Under the pieces are notes generated by a model. The model did not search any database, had not been told where the DNA came from, and saw nothing but the letters and a program-made list of their open reading frames with translations. Of a stretch of 64,000 nt of DNA, positions 19,789 to 30,209 are shown piece by piece. The position numbers and the translations under genes are program-made. Positions within the stretch are counted from its first letter, which is position 1. Each line of letters begins with the position of its first letter. The stretch covers positions 1,488,001-1,552,000 of the forward strand of contig OZ251240.1 of assembly GCA_965240325.2 (NCBI GenBank), in the 5' to 3' direction. The stretch comes from Rebecca billardiae RCC1528. Taxonomy: Eukaryota; Haptophyta.

Positions 19789-21479
19789 AGCTTTCCGATC
19801 GACGCGATGGTCGGCGCGCCGCCGCCGCCGCCGAGCAGCCCGCCGGCGGCGGGCGCGCCGGCGGGCGCGAGCGGCGCGAGCGAGACGTAGCGCAGCACCA
19901 TCTCGTTCGCCGTGAGCGTCCCCGTCTTGTCGGAGAACACGTACTGCACCTGCCCCAGCTCCTGGCACAGGTTGGACGAGCGCGCGACCGCGGGCGTGTC
20001 CGATGCCTGGTCGTACATGCCGCCGTCCTGCGTGATCAGGTACGCCTGCAGGAGGTTGACGAGCTCGATGGTGACGTAGAGCGAGATCGGGATGAGGAAG
20101 CAGTACAGGATGAAGAAGGTGACCCACTGGCTCACCACCGTCGGCAGGATGAACGAGTTCTTCTCCGCGTCGAGCAGGTACGGCAGCCGCGCGCTCCGAC
20201 CTTCCACCCAGCTCACCACGGCTGAGATGGTCGTGAGCGCGAGGTACGGGACCAGGATGGCGACGAGCGACTTGTTGATCGTCCTCTCGACGAGCGAGAG
20301 CTTGGACGGCGTGGCCTGCGAGTTGAGCGCCACCTTGGTCTCCCGCCCCGTGTACACCGCCACCGCCAGCAGCCACTCCACGTTCCGCACCACCGAGCCC
20401 CGCAGCAGCAGCTGCGCCTCCGAAAGCCCGATCTCGCCGCCCGCGACGCCCTCCACGCGGATCGAACCCTGGAAGGAGTGGATGTGGCGGGACGGGCCCT
20501 CGAACGAGACGGTGCCGCGCACGCCCGAGTCCTGGCTCGCGCCGAGCGCCTTGGACACCGGCTGGGCGCGCGGATGCACGCGCGCACGCGCACACACACA
20601 CACGCGCGCGCGCGGCGGAGGGCAGGCGCGCGCGCCGAGCGCGTGGCGTGACGAGCGAGCGCGCGCGGCCGGGCGGGCGGGCGGGCGGGCGCGGAGGCGC
20701 ACGCGGAGGCGTCGGGGGAAGGCGTCGGCGCGTGAGAGAGCGCGCTCGCGCGAGCAGCGCGCACGGGCGCGCACGGCGCGCGGCAGGCACGCGGCGCGGC
20801 GGCGGCGGCGCGGCGGCAGCGGCGGCGCGGCGCGGCGGCGCGGCGGCAGCGGGCGGCGCGGCGGCGCGGCGGCGCGGCGGCGCGGCGGCGCGGCACGCAC
20901 CAGCGGCGCCTCCTTGAGCTTGAGATTGGTCTCGCCGTCGATGTTGGCCGTGTCGACGTACGCGACGCCGTTCGCCGCGCTCGACGTGAGCAGCACCGCG
21001 TCCGCCGGCACCGCCTCGCGGTCGTGCAGAATCAGCAGGTCGCCGACCGCAATGTCCTTCCGCGGGAGCGTGCGCCGCGTGGGCGCGCGCGCGAGCACGG
21101 GCGTCGAGTTCTCGCGGCGGTCGGAGCGGAAGCGCTTGAGGTCCTCGAAGCCCTCCTTCACCGCGGTGAGCGCCATCACCAGCGCGAGCGTGCCCGCCGT
21201 CGACCACGAGTCGTACGGCGTCACCCAGAGGTACGGCGCGTTCTCGGCAATCAGCATCAGCGCCGACACGAAGAGGTAGTAGACGTTGGCGGAGCGGCGG
21301 AGCTGCTCGAGGATGGCCCACGGGAACCAGGGCTTGCCCTCGCGGAGCGAGTACTTCACCGTCGAGATCGAGTTGTCCACGCCCACGCTGCCCCGCGTCT
21401 GCGCGTCGCAGATGTTGACGGTGCGCCATTCGGCGCGGCCGTTCGTCGAGTGGCGCCTCCTGCGCAGCCAGGCGAACAT
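14527..21479 (-). CDS. P4-ATPase (phospholipid flippase), nine exons
   Basis: Exons: 21479-20901, 20561-18615, 18371-17583, 17391-17167, 16880-16653, 16547-16334, 16141-15963, 15572-15435, 15201-14527; 1657 codons, all junctions in frame. The start MFAWLRRRRHS precedes the P4 N-terminal pattern STVKYSLREGKPWFPWAILE. Family landmarks: DGETNLK (actuator), SDKTGTLT (phosphorylated Asp), YQGESPDEVALVDAA (nucleotide-binding domain), VWVLTGDKVETAVNI, SPKQKAQVVELV, GDGANDVSMI, then the C-terminal membrane helices with PELYVTG. These enzymes flip aminophospholipids to the cytosolic leaflet in Golgi, endosome or plasma membrane, usually with a CDC50 subunit. Oddities: large Gly/Ser/Ala-rich inserts in exon 2 (a poly-Gly run near 19736-19793), exon 3 and the tail; the last intron is GC-AG (CAG|GCAAGC). 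Confidence 0.93.
15202..15434 (-). other. GC-AG intron (intron 8) of the P4-ATPase gene
   Basis: The boundary CAG|GCAAGC ... CTGCAG|GCC joins GVAEQ to AMSDWAFWL in phase 0. The donor CAG|GCAAG is the strong consensus typical of GC-AG introns elsewhere. Confidence 0.75.
15591..15606. repeat. G16 homopolymer (C16 in the transcript) near the intron 7 acceptor
   Basis: The run lies about 18-33 bases upstream of the AG at 15574-15573. In the transcript it is a C-tract and probably serves as the polypyrimidine tract. Confidence 0.7.
15873..15962 (-). repeat. Tandem copy of exon-7 end plus donor inside P4-ATPase intron 7
   Basis: Exon 7 ends TVVYTWLFLIMQWK|GTGCGTGG. Ninety bases downstream on the minus strand the intron reads TAVYTWLFLLLQWQ|GTGGGTGG, a near copy with conservative amino-acid changes and a still usable GT donor. 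The flanking GC-rich sequence is duplicated as well. No AG acceptor sits directly before the copy, and read-through meets a TGA after three codons, so it is probably not an alternative exon. Confidence 0.8.
16887..16955. repeat. 12-bp telomere-like repeat (tagggttggggg) in P4-ATPase intron 4
   Basis: Four to five units of tagggttggggg lie immediately upstream of the acceptor of exon 5. On the transcribed RNA this is a C/U/A tract (ccccaaccctac), so it doubles as the polypyrimidine tract. The plus strand could form G-quadruplexes. Confidence 0.85.
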
Positions 21480-22509
21480 GCCGCAGCCCGACGGCGTGGC
21501 GGTCGCCGGGGCGGCGCCACGCACGCCCTGGGGGCGAACGCGGGCTATGGCCCTCGCCGCTGCGCAGCACCCTCCCGGTGCTGCGCGCCCGGATGCAGGG
21601 AAGAGGGGGCGGGCGCCGCCTTCGCAACTCTCTTGCTGCCTCCCTGGGCAGTGCTTGCTATGCGATACCCGGCGACACACCTGCCATCAGTTATCGGGCG
21701 GAGCAGTCCGGGAGGTCGCTGCCGCGCAGTCCTGCTGCCCCGAGATCTGAAATCTCCCCAGCCCCACGAGCTCGACATGCAATTACTGCCGTCGCCCGAA
21801 TAGGCGGCCCGAACATGATTTGAACAAATAGGCTGGGCTCGGACCGCCTTTCGTCAATCCACGCCGCGTGGGGCTCACCCACCACATCGTCCGTGCCAGC
21901 TTGGCGATGGCGAGCGCATGGCACCCGCATGAAAGGCCTGGGCGGTAGCCTAAGCCGCTCACGCCGCCGCCGTCTGATAACTCCGCCGCCAGCGCGGCCA
22001 CTCTCACGGTCACGGCTCCAGTTCACAGTGGCTCTGAGTCGGCGGGTCACGTCGCCGACGTGGTTGCTGCTTGTGCGCGCCGATACCTGCCTGTGCCATT
22101 CGACATAGATGCCGTCTGCCTCCGCCAGCGTTGAGAACGCCGTGCTCTTCCCTGATGTCGATGACGTACGTGTGCGCAGTCACCCGCGCCAGCGTGGCCC
22201 CGCGCCGTGTTCCGCGATGCGCCGCCGGGTGCGTACGGCACCTGTACCGCTGCCGCTGACATGGACTTGGTGCTGAGGCATCGGACCAAGGTGTGTCGGA
22301 CTTCAAGAGGGTGGGCAGCTGCAGTAGCTAGCTACTGCATACCGTCGTGCACGTGTCGCGCCGGCCGTCGAGCGGCGTGCCGGATGCTTTTCCGCGCTGC
22401 CATTTTCTCGCGCAGCTTTCCTTTGAGTGCTCCGGACGGGGAGGCGGGCGCGCGCGCGCGCCCGCGCGCCCGCTCGCAACCGCGCGTGTCGGGAGGGGCT
22501 CGGGCCGCC
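21480..22509. promoter_or_regulatory. Divergent 5' region of the P4-ATPase and MFS genes
   Basis: About 1 kb between two start codons on opposite strands. No gene is supported inside. Composition becomes less GC-rich around 21640-21860 and 22020-22350. Confidence 0.35.
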
Positions 22510-23648
22510 ATGCAGATGCCCTGGCACCGACGCCCGACGCATGAGGTCGACGAGGAGCTGGTCGCGCTGCGCGCGGCGCACTCCGAGGCCGACCTCGCGC
22601 CCGAGCCCAGCGCGCGCCCCGCGCTCGCCGAGCGGCTCGCGCCGCACGAGCCGCCGGGCGTGCCTCCGCTCGGGCTGCTCGCCGGCTGCGCGATGAACCT
22701 GATGGCGGGCGCGCCGTACGCGTTCGGCACGTACGCGCACGACCTCAAGCTCACGCTCGGCCTCTCGCAGGTGCAGATGGCGCGCATCGGCGTCGCCTTC
22801 GACCTCGGCCTGTACCTCGTGCAGCCCTTCACCGGCGTCTTCTTCGACGCGGTCGGCACGCCGATCACGGCGGCGCTGGCGGCGAGCGCGATCGGCCTGG
22901 GCAACGTGCAGATCGCCGCGGGCCTCGCGCGCGCCGAGCGCGGCGACCGGCGGCCGCACGTGGCCGAGCTCGCGCTCGCCTTCATCGGCGCCGGCATCGG
23001 CTGCGCGCTCGCGTGCGTGTGCGCGCTCGGCACGAACGTGAAGCGCGCGCGGCCGGCGCGGCGCGCGCGCGTCGTCAGCCTGCACTCCGCGTGCTTCGGC
23101 CTCTCGTCGCTGCTCGTGGTGTGCCTGTACCGCCCGCTCTCGCGCGACGGCGCCGCCCTCTCGCACTTCTTCTCCGCGTGGGCGGGCCTCGGCGCGCTCA
23201 TCGTCGGCGGCGGCGGCGCGCTCCTCTCGTCCAAGCGCGGCGGCGCGCGATCTCGGCCGCGAGATCGCGCCGGCGCCGACGCGGACGACGACGACGACGA
23301 CGGCGGCGGCGGGAGCGGAGGGGCGGAGGGGCGGCGCGGCGGCGCGGCGATGAGCGCCGCGGGCGACGGCTTCGCGCACGGGCACGGGGGCAAGGATGAC
23401 GCCGCCGCCGCCGCGGCCGCCGCCGCCCTGGCAGCGCGCGGCGCGGCGGGCGGCGCGGACGCGGACGCGGACGCGGACGCAGAGGAGGGCGGCGGCGGCA
23501 TCGGCGCCGGCGGCGCTCGCGCGCCGCCGGACGGGCCGCGGCTCGAGGGCGGCGCCGACGGCGCGCTCGCGGAGGGCGACGAGCGCGACGCCGACGGGAA
23601 TGCGCGCAGGCGCACGCGCAGCGGCGGCGACAGCGCCGAGCTTGGCCT

Positions 23649-23679
<31 letters not shown>

Positions 23680-24462
23680 TCCGGCCGGGCGGGCGGCGGC
23701 GCGCGCTCGGCGCGCGCGGCGGCGGCGGCGCGCTGCCCCGCGGCGTGCGGCGCGCTGCTCGCGCCGTTCTCGCGCTCGGACTTCTGGCTGCTCGAGCTCG
23801 CGCTCTTCGCCGCCTTCGGCTCCGGCCTCTTCGTCACCAACACAGTCGGCTCGTTTGTCGCGTCCGCCGGCGGCACCGGCCGCGAGGTGACGATCGCAAC
23901 AGCAATCCTTCCGCTCGGAAACTCGGTGGGGCGGCTGTGCGCGGGCTTCGCGGCCGACGCGGTGCCGAGGCTGCGGCGCGGGTACTGGCTGACCATCGCG
24001 ATGGCGCTCTTCACCGCCGCGCACGCCCGCGCCGCGCTCAGCTACGGCGCGCGCGGGCCCGCGGGCGAGCCGCTTCTAGGCCCGGTGTATGCGCTCGTCG
24101 CCGCGTCGTCACTCGGTTACGGTCTGGCGTGGGGCACGGCGCAGGCGGTGCTCGCCGAGAGCTACCCGCTGCGGAACTTTGGGGCGAACCTGGGCGTGGT
24201 CGCGCTCACGGCGGGCGCGGCGGGGATGCTGTACAACGACGTGGGCGCCTCCCTGTACGAAGCGCACCTCAGCACGCGCGACGCCGCCCCGGGCGAGACG
24301 CACTGCGACGGGCCGCACTGCTTCCGCACATCGTTTGGGCTCGTCGCGGCGAGCTGCGCGCTCGGGCTCGGCGCGTCGGTGGCGTTCGCGCCGCACACGC
24401 GCCGGCCGGCGGACTTCCTCGCGGCGAGCTCGCACGAGACCGAGGCGCTGACGGCGCACTGA
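22510..24462 (+). CDS. Nodulin-like major facilitator superfamily transporter
   Basis: A 650-aa intronless protein. The start MQMPWHRR was chosen because the conserved part begins soon after; the frame is open further upstream but low in complexity. Residues about 55-260 form the first helix bundle with LLAGCAMNLMAGAPYAFGTYAHDLK and LGLSQVQMARIGV, the signature of the Nodulin-like/NFD4 branch of MFS. A long acidic, Gly/Ala-rich cytoplasmic loop (about residues 255-420) separates it from the second bundle, which begins FSRSDFWLLELALFAAFGSG and includes LPLGNSVGRLCAGFAAD and AQAVLAESYPLRNFGANLG. Related proteins sit in vacuolar or plasma membranes; the substrate cannot be told. The loop is longer than usual. 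Confidence 0.8.
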
Positions 24463-25191
24463 CCGGACTGCGGATGCGCACTGCTGCGCCCGCCCGGGCT
24501 GGCCTTTTGTCGTTGTAGTTGTTCTTGCGCGGCCTCCGGCTCCGGACCTCCGGTCGCGACGACGTTGACACTCGTCTTGTCAGCATCCGTTGTTCTGTCA
24601 TCATGCGCATCAGTCTGCAGACCCGGACCTACGCCCCGGACACCCCCCCGACCCTCCACGCTCGGTGTGGGGGTTGGTCCCGGACCGGGTACGGTCCGGC
24701 TGCAGACTCTACTGAGTGCTCGGACTAAATTCTAGGATTTAAAGACACAGGCACGAGGGCGCAGCTCTCCTGATTCGTCTGTCGAAGTACTGAATGGAGT
24801 TCAATGGAGGATGTCGGAGCGCGTGCTGTTCATCATCATCGATTCATCCGGGGTCAGCTTCGTCCCCGGACTTCATTTCTCAACCCACAGCCGGACGATC
24901 AAGGTCGCCTCGGTCGCGGCTCCGCGTGAGAAAAGGAAAGCACTGGAATACCCGCCTACGGTTACGAGTCTTACGACCCGAGTCGGTATTGGAATGCGGT
25001 TGAGATGATACGGCGCCCCGGGTAAAAAGCGCAAGCAGCTGCCGTTTCGGGCCGGTCCATAGGAGAGGCCGACTCGCGGCCTCATCGACCTGCCCGCTGC
25101 CGGCCCCGCGCGGCGGGAGAGCTCGGCCGCGGGCGAGTGAGCGTCCAGCCGGCGGCAGGCGCGGGCGCGCGGCGGGCGCGAAGCCCCGCCG
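24463..25191. other. Spacer with a transposase-tail fragment; promoter side of the coiled-coil gene
   Basis: The 3' end of the MFS gene and 5' region of the next gene. The only recognisable item is the repeat at 24726-24822. Confidence 0.4.
24726..24822 (-). repeat. Dispersed transposase-tail fragment, copy 2
   Basis: Nearly identical over about 90 bp to 52464-52560, both containing aaagacacaggcacgagggc and tctcctgattcgtctgtcga. On the minus strand it encodes SIQYFDRRIRRAAPSCLCL and a TAA. One extra base (gttcaatgg versus gttaatgg) shifts frame relative to the other copy upstream of this peptide. Confidence 0.85.
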
Positions 25192-26457
25192 ATGATGGCC
25201 GTCGACTCGCGGCTGCCACGCCTCTCGCGCACCTTCTCGCGCGAGGTCAACACGGAGGATGGGCCGGCGCGCGAGCAGCCGCGTCGCCACTCGCTCGTGC
25301 CGACCAACGAGCTGTCGGAGGTGCACGCGGCGCGGCGAGAGATCGGCACGGCGCCCGGGCTCAGCCGCGCCGACGCCTCCGCGCGCGCATCGCCCGCCGC
25401 CCCGCTCCCGGGCCCGCGCCGCGCCGGCTCGGGCCGGCCGCCTGTCACGCGCACGCGCTCCGAGACGACCAAGGGCGGCGCCGTCTCGGCGTTCGGCTCG
25501 CGGCCGTCGTCGTCGTCGGGCGGGCCGCCCGCGGGCGGGCGCGGCGGGTTCGTCCCGCCGCTGCGCAGCGGCGACGACCTCGAGCTCGCCGACGTCGACG
25601 ACGTCGCGTACTCGACGACGGCGATGGGCGCGGACGGCGCGGAGGAGGAGATGGCAGCAGAGGTCGTGCCGCCCGGCGGCGTCGTGCGGCCGGCGGCGGG
25701 GAACGGGCGGCGGGCGGTGGCGGCGGTGGCGGCGGCGAAGGAGGCCGCGGCGGCCGCCGCCGCCGCCACCGGCGTCAGCCCCATCTGCTCCTCCTCCTCC
25801 TCCTCCTCCGGCGGCTCGGGCGAGACGAGCGCGCGCGGCGGCACGCCGCCCGGCGCGGCGCCGCCGCCGATCCCGCCTTCCGCCGCCGCCGCCGCGCAGG
25901 TGGCGGGCGCGCCGGCGGGCTCGTCGACGCGGCCGTCGTCGGCTGCGCAGGGCGCGCCCACGCACGCCGAGCCCTCGCCCTCCGCCGCGCCCGCCGTCGA
26001 GCGCCCGCCCTCCGCCTCGTCCGCGCCGCAGCCGCAGCCGCCGCAGCCGCAGCAGCTGCAGCCGCAACACGCGGCGGCCATGGAAGCGCTGAGGGCTGAG
26101 AATGCGCAGCTGCAGCGCGCGCTGGCGGAGGCGCGGAGCGCGCTGGTCGAGCGGTACAGGGCGGGCTCGCAGAAGGTGGGCGCGTCGCAGTTCAAGCCGC
26201 CCTCCCTCGCCGCCGCGAGCGCCGCCTCCAGCGGCGGCGGCGGCGGCGGCTTCACTGGCAAGATGCTAAGCGCAGGTCCGGCGGGCTCGGCCGCGGCGGG
26301 CGGCGGCGCCGACGGCGGCGCGCCGTCGCCTGCGGAGTTGGGCGCGCTGCGCGCGGAGCTGACGGCGCTGCGCGAGCTGGTGAAGAAGCTGCGCGGGGAG
26401 CTGAAGGGCGCGGCGGGCGCGCTCGCCAGGGCCGACGCCGACGCCGACGCGGCCAAG

Positions 26458-26495
<38 letters not shown>

Positions 26496-29458
26496 GCCTG
26501 ACGTTGCGCGAGCGCTGGCCGCCGCCGAGTCGGCGCTCGCGGCGGCGCGCTCGCAGCTCGCCGACGCCAAGGCGTCCGCGGCGCGCGAGGGGAAGGAGAA
26601 GCGCGCGGCGGAGGAGCGCGCGGCGGCGGCGGAGGCGTCGGCCTCCGCCGCGCGCACCGCCGCCGACGCCGCCGAGCAGCGCGCCGCCACGCTCACCGGC
26701 GGGTCGGAGGGGGCGAAGCGGCGCGCGGACGCGGCCGAGCGCGACGCGGCGGTTCACCGCGCGGCCGCGGCGGACGCGCGCAAGGCGCTGGAGGGCGCGA
26801 AGGCGGCGGCGGAGGCTGCGAAGGGCGAGGCGGCGAAGGCGAGCGAGGCGCGGAAGCGCGCCGCCTCCGAGTCCGCCGTGCTCCGCGAGCGCAACGCCGC
26901 GCTCACCGCGCAGCTCGACAAGACGCGCGAGGCCGAGGCGGCCGCGGCGCGCGACGCGGACGCGGCGCGCGCCGCGGCCGCGGCCGCCGACAAGCGCGCC
27001 GCCTCGGCGAAGCTCGACGCGGGCCGCGCCGGGCGCGAGGCGGGCGCGGGCAAGGAGGCGGCGGCGATGCTCGCGTCCGAGCGCGACGCCGCGGCGAAGG
27101 AGCGCGACGCCGCCGCCGCCGAGCTCAAGCGCGCCAAGAAAGCTCACGAGAAGGCGGCGCGCGAGGCCGACAAGCGCGCGGCCGCGGCTGCGGCGGACGC
27201 GGACGCGGCGCGCGCCGACGCGGCCGCCGCGCGCGCGGAGGCGGCGGCGGCGCGCTCGGCGGCGGCGGCGGAGGCGAGGGCAGCGGGCAAGCGCGAGACG
27301 GCGGCGGCGCGCGCCGACGCGCGCGCGCTGCGCGGCGCGCTGCGCGACGCCGACGACGCGCTGGCCGCCCTCGGCGCGCGCGCGCGCGACGCGCGCGCGG
27401 CCGCGGCCGCGGCCGCAGCCGAGCTTGCGAGCGCGCGCGGCGCCGTGGACAGTGCGCGCACGGCGGCGGCGGCGCGCGAGACGGCGCGCGCGGCGGCGAC
27501 GGCGGCGATGGACGCGGCGGTGCGCGACGCGGCGGGCGAGCGCGCGCGCGCCGAGGCGGCGAGCGCGGACCTCGCCGCCGCGCGCGCCGAGCTCGCCGAC
27601 GCGCGCGCCGCGCTGCGCGAGCGCGCGGGCGCGAGCGGCGCGGCCGAGGCGGCGGCGCGCGCGGCCGCGGCCGCGCTGCGCGCCGCGCTCGCGGACGCGG
27701 ACGCGGAGGCGGTGGCGGCGGCGGCGGCGGCGCGCGCGCAGGCGGCGCGCGTGGGCGAGGCGGAGGCCAGCACGGGCGGCGCGCTCGACGAGGCGCGCGC
27801 CGCCGCCGCGCGCGCCGACGCGGACGCGGACGCGGCGCGCGCGGGCGCGGACGCGGCGCGCGCCGACGCGGACGCGGCGCGCGCCGCCGAGCGCGCGGCG
27901 GTGGAGGAGGCGGCGGCGGCGCGTGCGGCGGCCGAGGCGGCCGAGGGTGCGCGGCTGGCGGCGGAGCAGGCGACGGCGAGCGAGAAGGCCCGCGCGGACG
28001 CCGCCGAGGGCGCCGCAGCCGCCGCCTCGCGCGAGCTCAGCCGCACGCGCGACCACTCTTCGGCGACAAAATCCGCCGCCGCCACCGAGCTCGCCGCCGC
28101 GCGGCGCGATCTCGAGGCGCTGCGCTCGGAGCAGGCGGGCGCGGCGGAGAAGCTCGCGGCGGAGGCGGCGCGCGCGCAGCGCGCCAACGCGCGCGCGAGC
28201 GCCGCGGAGGAGCGGCTCAAGACGCTCAGCGCCGAGCTCGACGCCGCGCAGACCGGCGCCAGGCAGCGTGAGGCCGCGGCGGCGGCGACGGCGACCGCGC
28301 TGAAAGCGCAGCTGGCGGCCGCCGCGGCCGAGAGCGCGGCGGGCGCCAAGGCGGCGCGCGAGGCGGCGGAGCGGTCGAAGAAGGAGGCGGCGAGCGCGCG
28401 CGCGGACGCGGCCACCTCGCGCAAGGACGCGGACGCGAGGGTGCGCGCGCGCGCGCGCGCGCGCGGCATGGCGCCTGGCGCCGCGCCCACCGCCGTTGCG
28501 CTAACGCCGCGCCCGCGCCTCTCGCCGCCTGCGGCCGCCGCCGTCCGCCGCCTCGCCCGGCTGCCGCGCCCCGCCGCGCAGGAGCGCAAGATGCGAGAGG
28601 AGCTCGTGCGCGCGAACGAGCGCGCCTCCCGCTTCGAGCGTGAGGCCAAGGCCGCCCAGGAGGCGCTCGAGGCCGAGCAGGCCAAGCCGCCCGTCACTAA
28701 AGTGAGCCGCGCCGCAGCGCCGCGCCGCGCGGCGCCGCGCCGGACGCAGCGCCGCGCCGCGCCGCGCCGCGCCGCAGCGCCGAGCGCGCGCCCGTCGCGC
28801 GCTGCCAGCCGCTGCCAGCCAGCTGGGCACGCGCCGCCGCCGTCGCCTCCTGAGGGGTACTCCTCGCGAGCCGGCGGGTGCCGTGTGCTCCGGGAGGCTC
28901 CGGTGCCGCGCCGCCGCGCCACGCGCCGCCCACGCCACTGACCGCCGCCGCGCCGCGCGCCGCGCGCGCGCCCGCCCGCCCGCCCGCCGCTGCACACTGT
29001 CGCCAACACCGTGCCTGCCTGCGCACGCTCGCCAACCCCGCCAACGACACACAGCTGGAGCAGCAGTTGCAGTCTCTCGTGAGGCTGTGCGTTGTCGCGC
29101 CCACCGTTAACGTCACCTTTGGCGCACAGGTGCGGCGGCGCGCCTGCCCGCCAGCGGCGTCGCGTCGCCCGCCGCCAGCGCTCCGCGGCTCACCGGAGCG
29201 CGCGCACGCACGCGCCCGTGCGCGCGCGCGCAGGTGATTGCCTACAAGGCGCCGCTCCCGCGCGAGAAGATCAAGAAGGTTCTCGAGACGCAGATCCTTC
29301 CGAAGTTCACCTCGGGCTTTGTGCAGGCGACGGAGGCGGAGGGCCCGGACGGCCGATCACTCGACCAGTGGCTCTCAGAGCTCACAGCAGACATGCAACT
29401 TTCGATCGAGCGCCACCTCTCGCGCGTCTTCCGCAGCGAAGGCGGCTCAGGCGCGTGA
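25192..29458 (+). CDS. Long Ala/Arg/Glu-rich coiled-coil protein, four exons
   Basis: Exons 25192-28440, 28582-28701, 29055-29129, 29234-29458, phase 0 throughout; 1222 aa. Residues 1-300 are disordered, Ser/Pro/Ala-rich. From about residue 300 (MEALRAENAQLQRALAEAR) to the end of exon 2 (ERKMREELVRANERASRFE) the protein is one very long alpha-helical coiled coil of repeating Ala/Arg/Asp/Glu. The C-terminus, encoded by three small exons, is different and looks globular or amphipathic (LEQQLQSLVRLCVVAPTVN, KAPLPREKIKKVLETQILPK, LDQWLSELTADMQ). This suggests a structural or tethering protein with a C-terminal docking region. No named family is recognised. Intron 2 has a GTGAGC donor and a cacag acceptor; the other two use GTGCG. 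Confidence 0.7.
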
Positions 29459-30209
29459 CGACGACGACGACGCGTGAGTTGTCGCCGATGCCGGAGAGTG
29501 CTGGCCCGTGCCACTGCTGCTTGCCTGTCCACGTGGCACGACGCTGCGTCGGCGTCCGCGGCGTCAGTGGGACTCGGGCCTCGCCCTCCGGTCCGCCTCG
29601 GAGTCGGAGTCGGGGCGGCCCGGTCCGATACGTCGGGTACGTTGGCGTCGGCGTCGTCGGTGGCGCAGACTCATCAGGCTCAGCAGCCGAGGCATCAGAG
29701 ACAAGAGTCGTCTGCTCATCAGCAGATGAGCCGCGCCATTATATATCAGCAGTACGTACTAAATAAATTAATATATATATATATATAACATTATATAAAT
29801 AAATTATTTTAAAAATTATATATATTGCGATAAGTAATCGGCTGAGCAGTACCGTGTGCCTGATCTGGCTCTGCGCGCTGCTGTGCGCGTGTACATGCTA
29901 CGACGATATGAGTAGACTGACTGACCGAGGTGGCGCGCGGCCACTCAGATGGCGGCCAGCGCACGGTATATATATATATATATATATATATATGCATGCG
30001 CGCACTGATGACGCGGTTGAAGAAGTCAATACACTGTTGAGGCTTGAGCTCAGAGCTGCCGACGCGCACGTCGGCGACAGCTTGTCTGCCGCTGTCGTCG
30101 CCTGGCATGGACATCGACATCGTCAACGGCCCCCCGTGGGCGCCAAACGAACCAACCGCCCAGGTTGGTGGTGGTGCCGCCCGCGAGAGACACGCCCTCG
30201 GCCGCCGGC
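29459..30209. other. AT-rich spacer between convergent genes
   Basis: Contains short (TA)n tracts at about 29771-29787 and 29965-29993 and an AT-rich stretch at 29750-29835. No gene supported; 3' untranslated regions of both neighbours are expected here. Confidence 0.5.
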
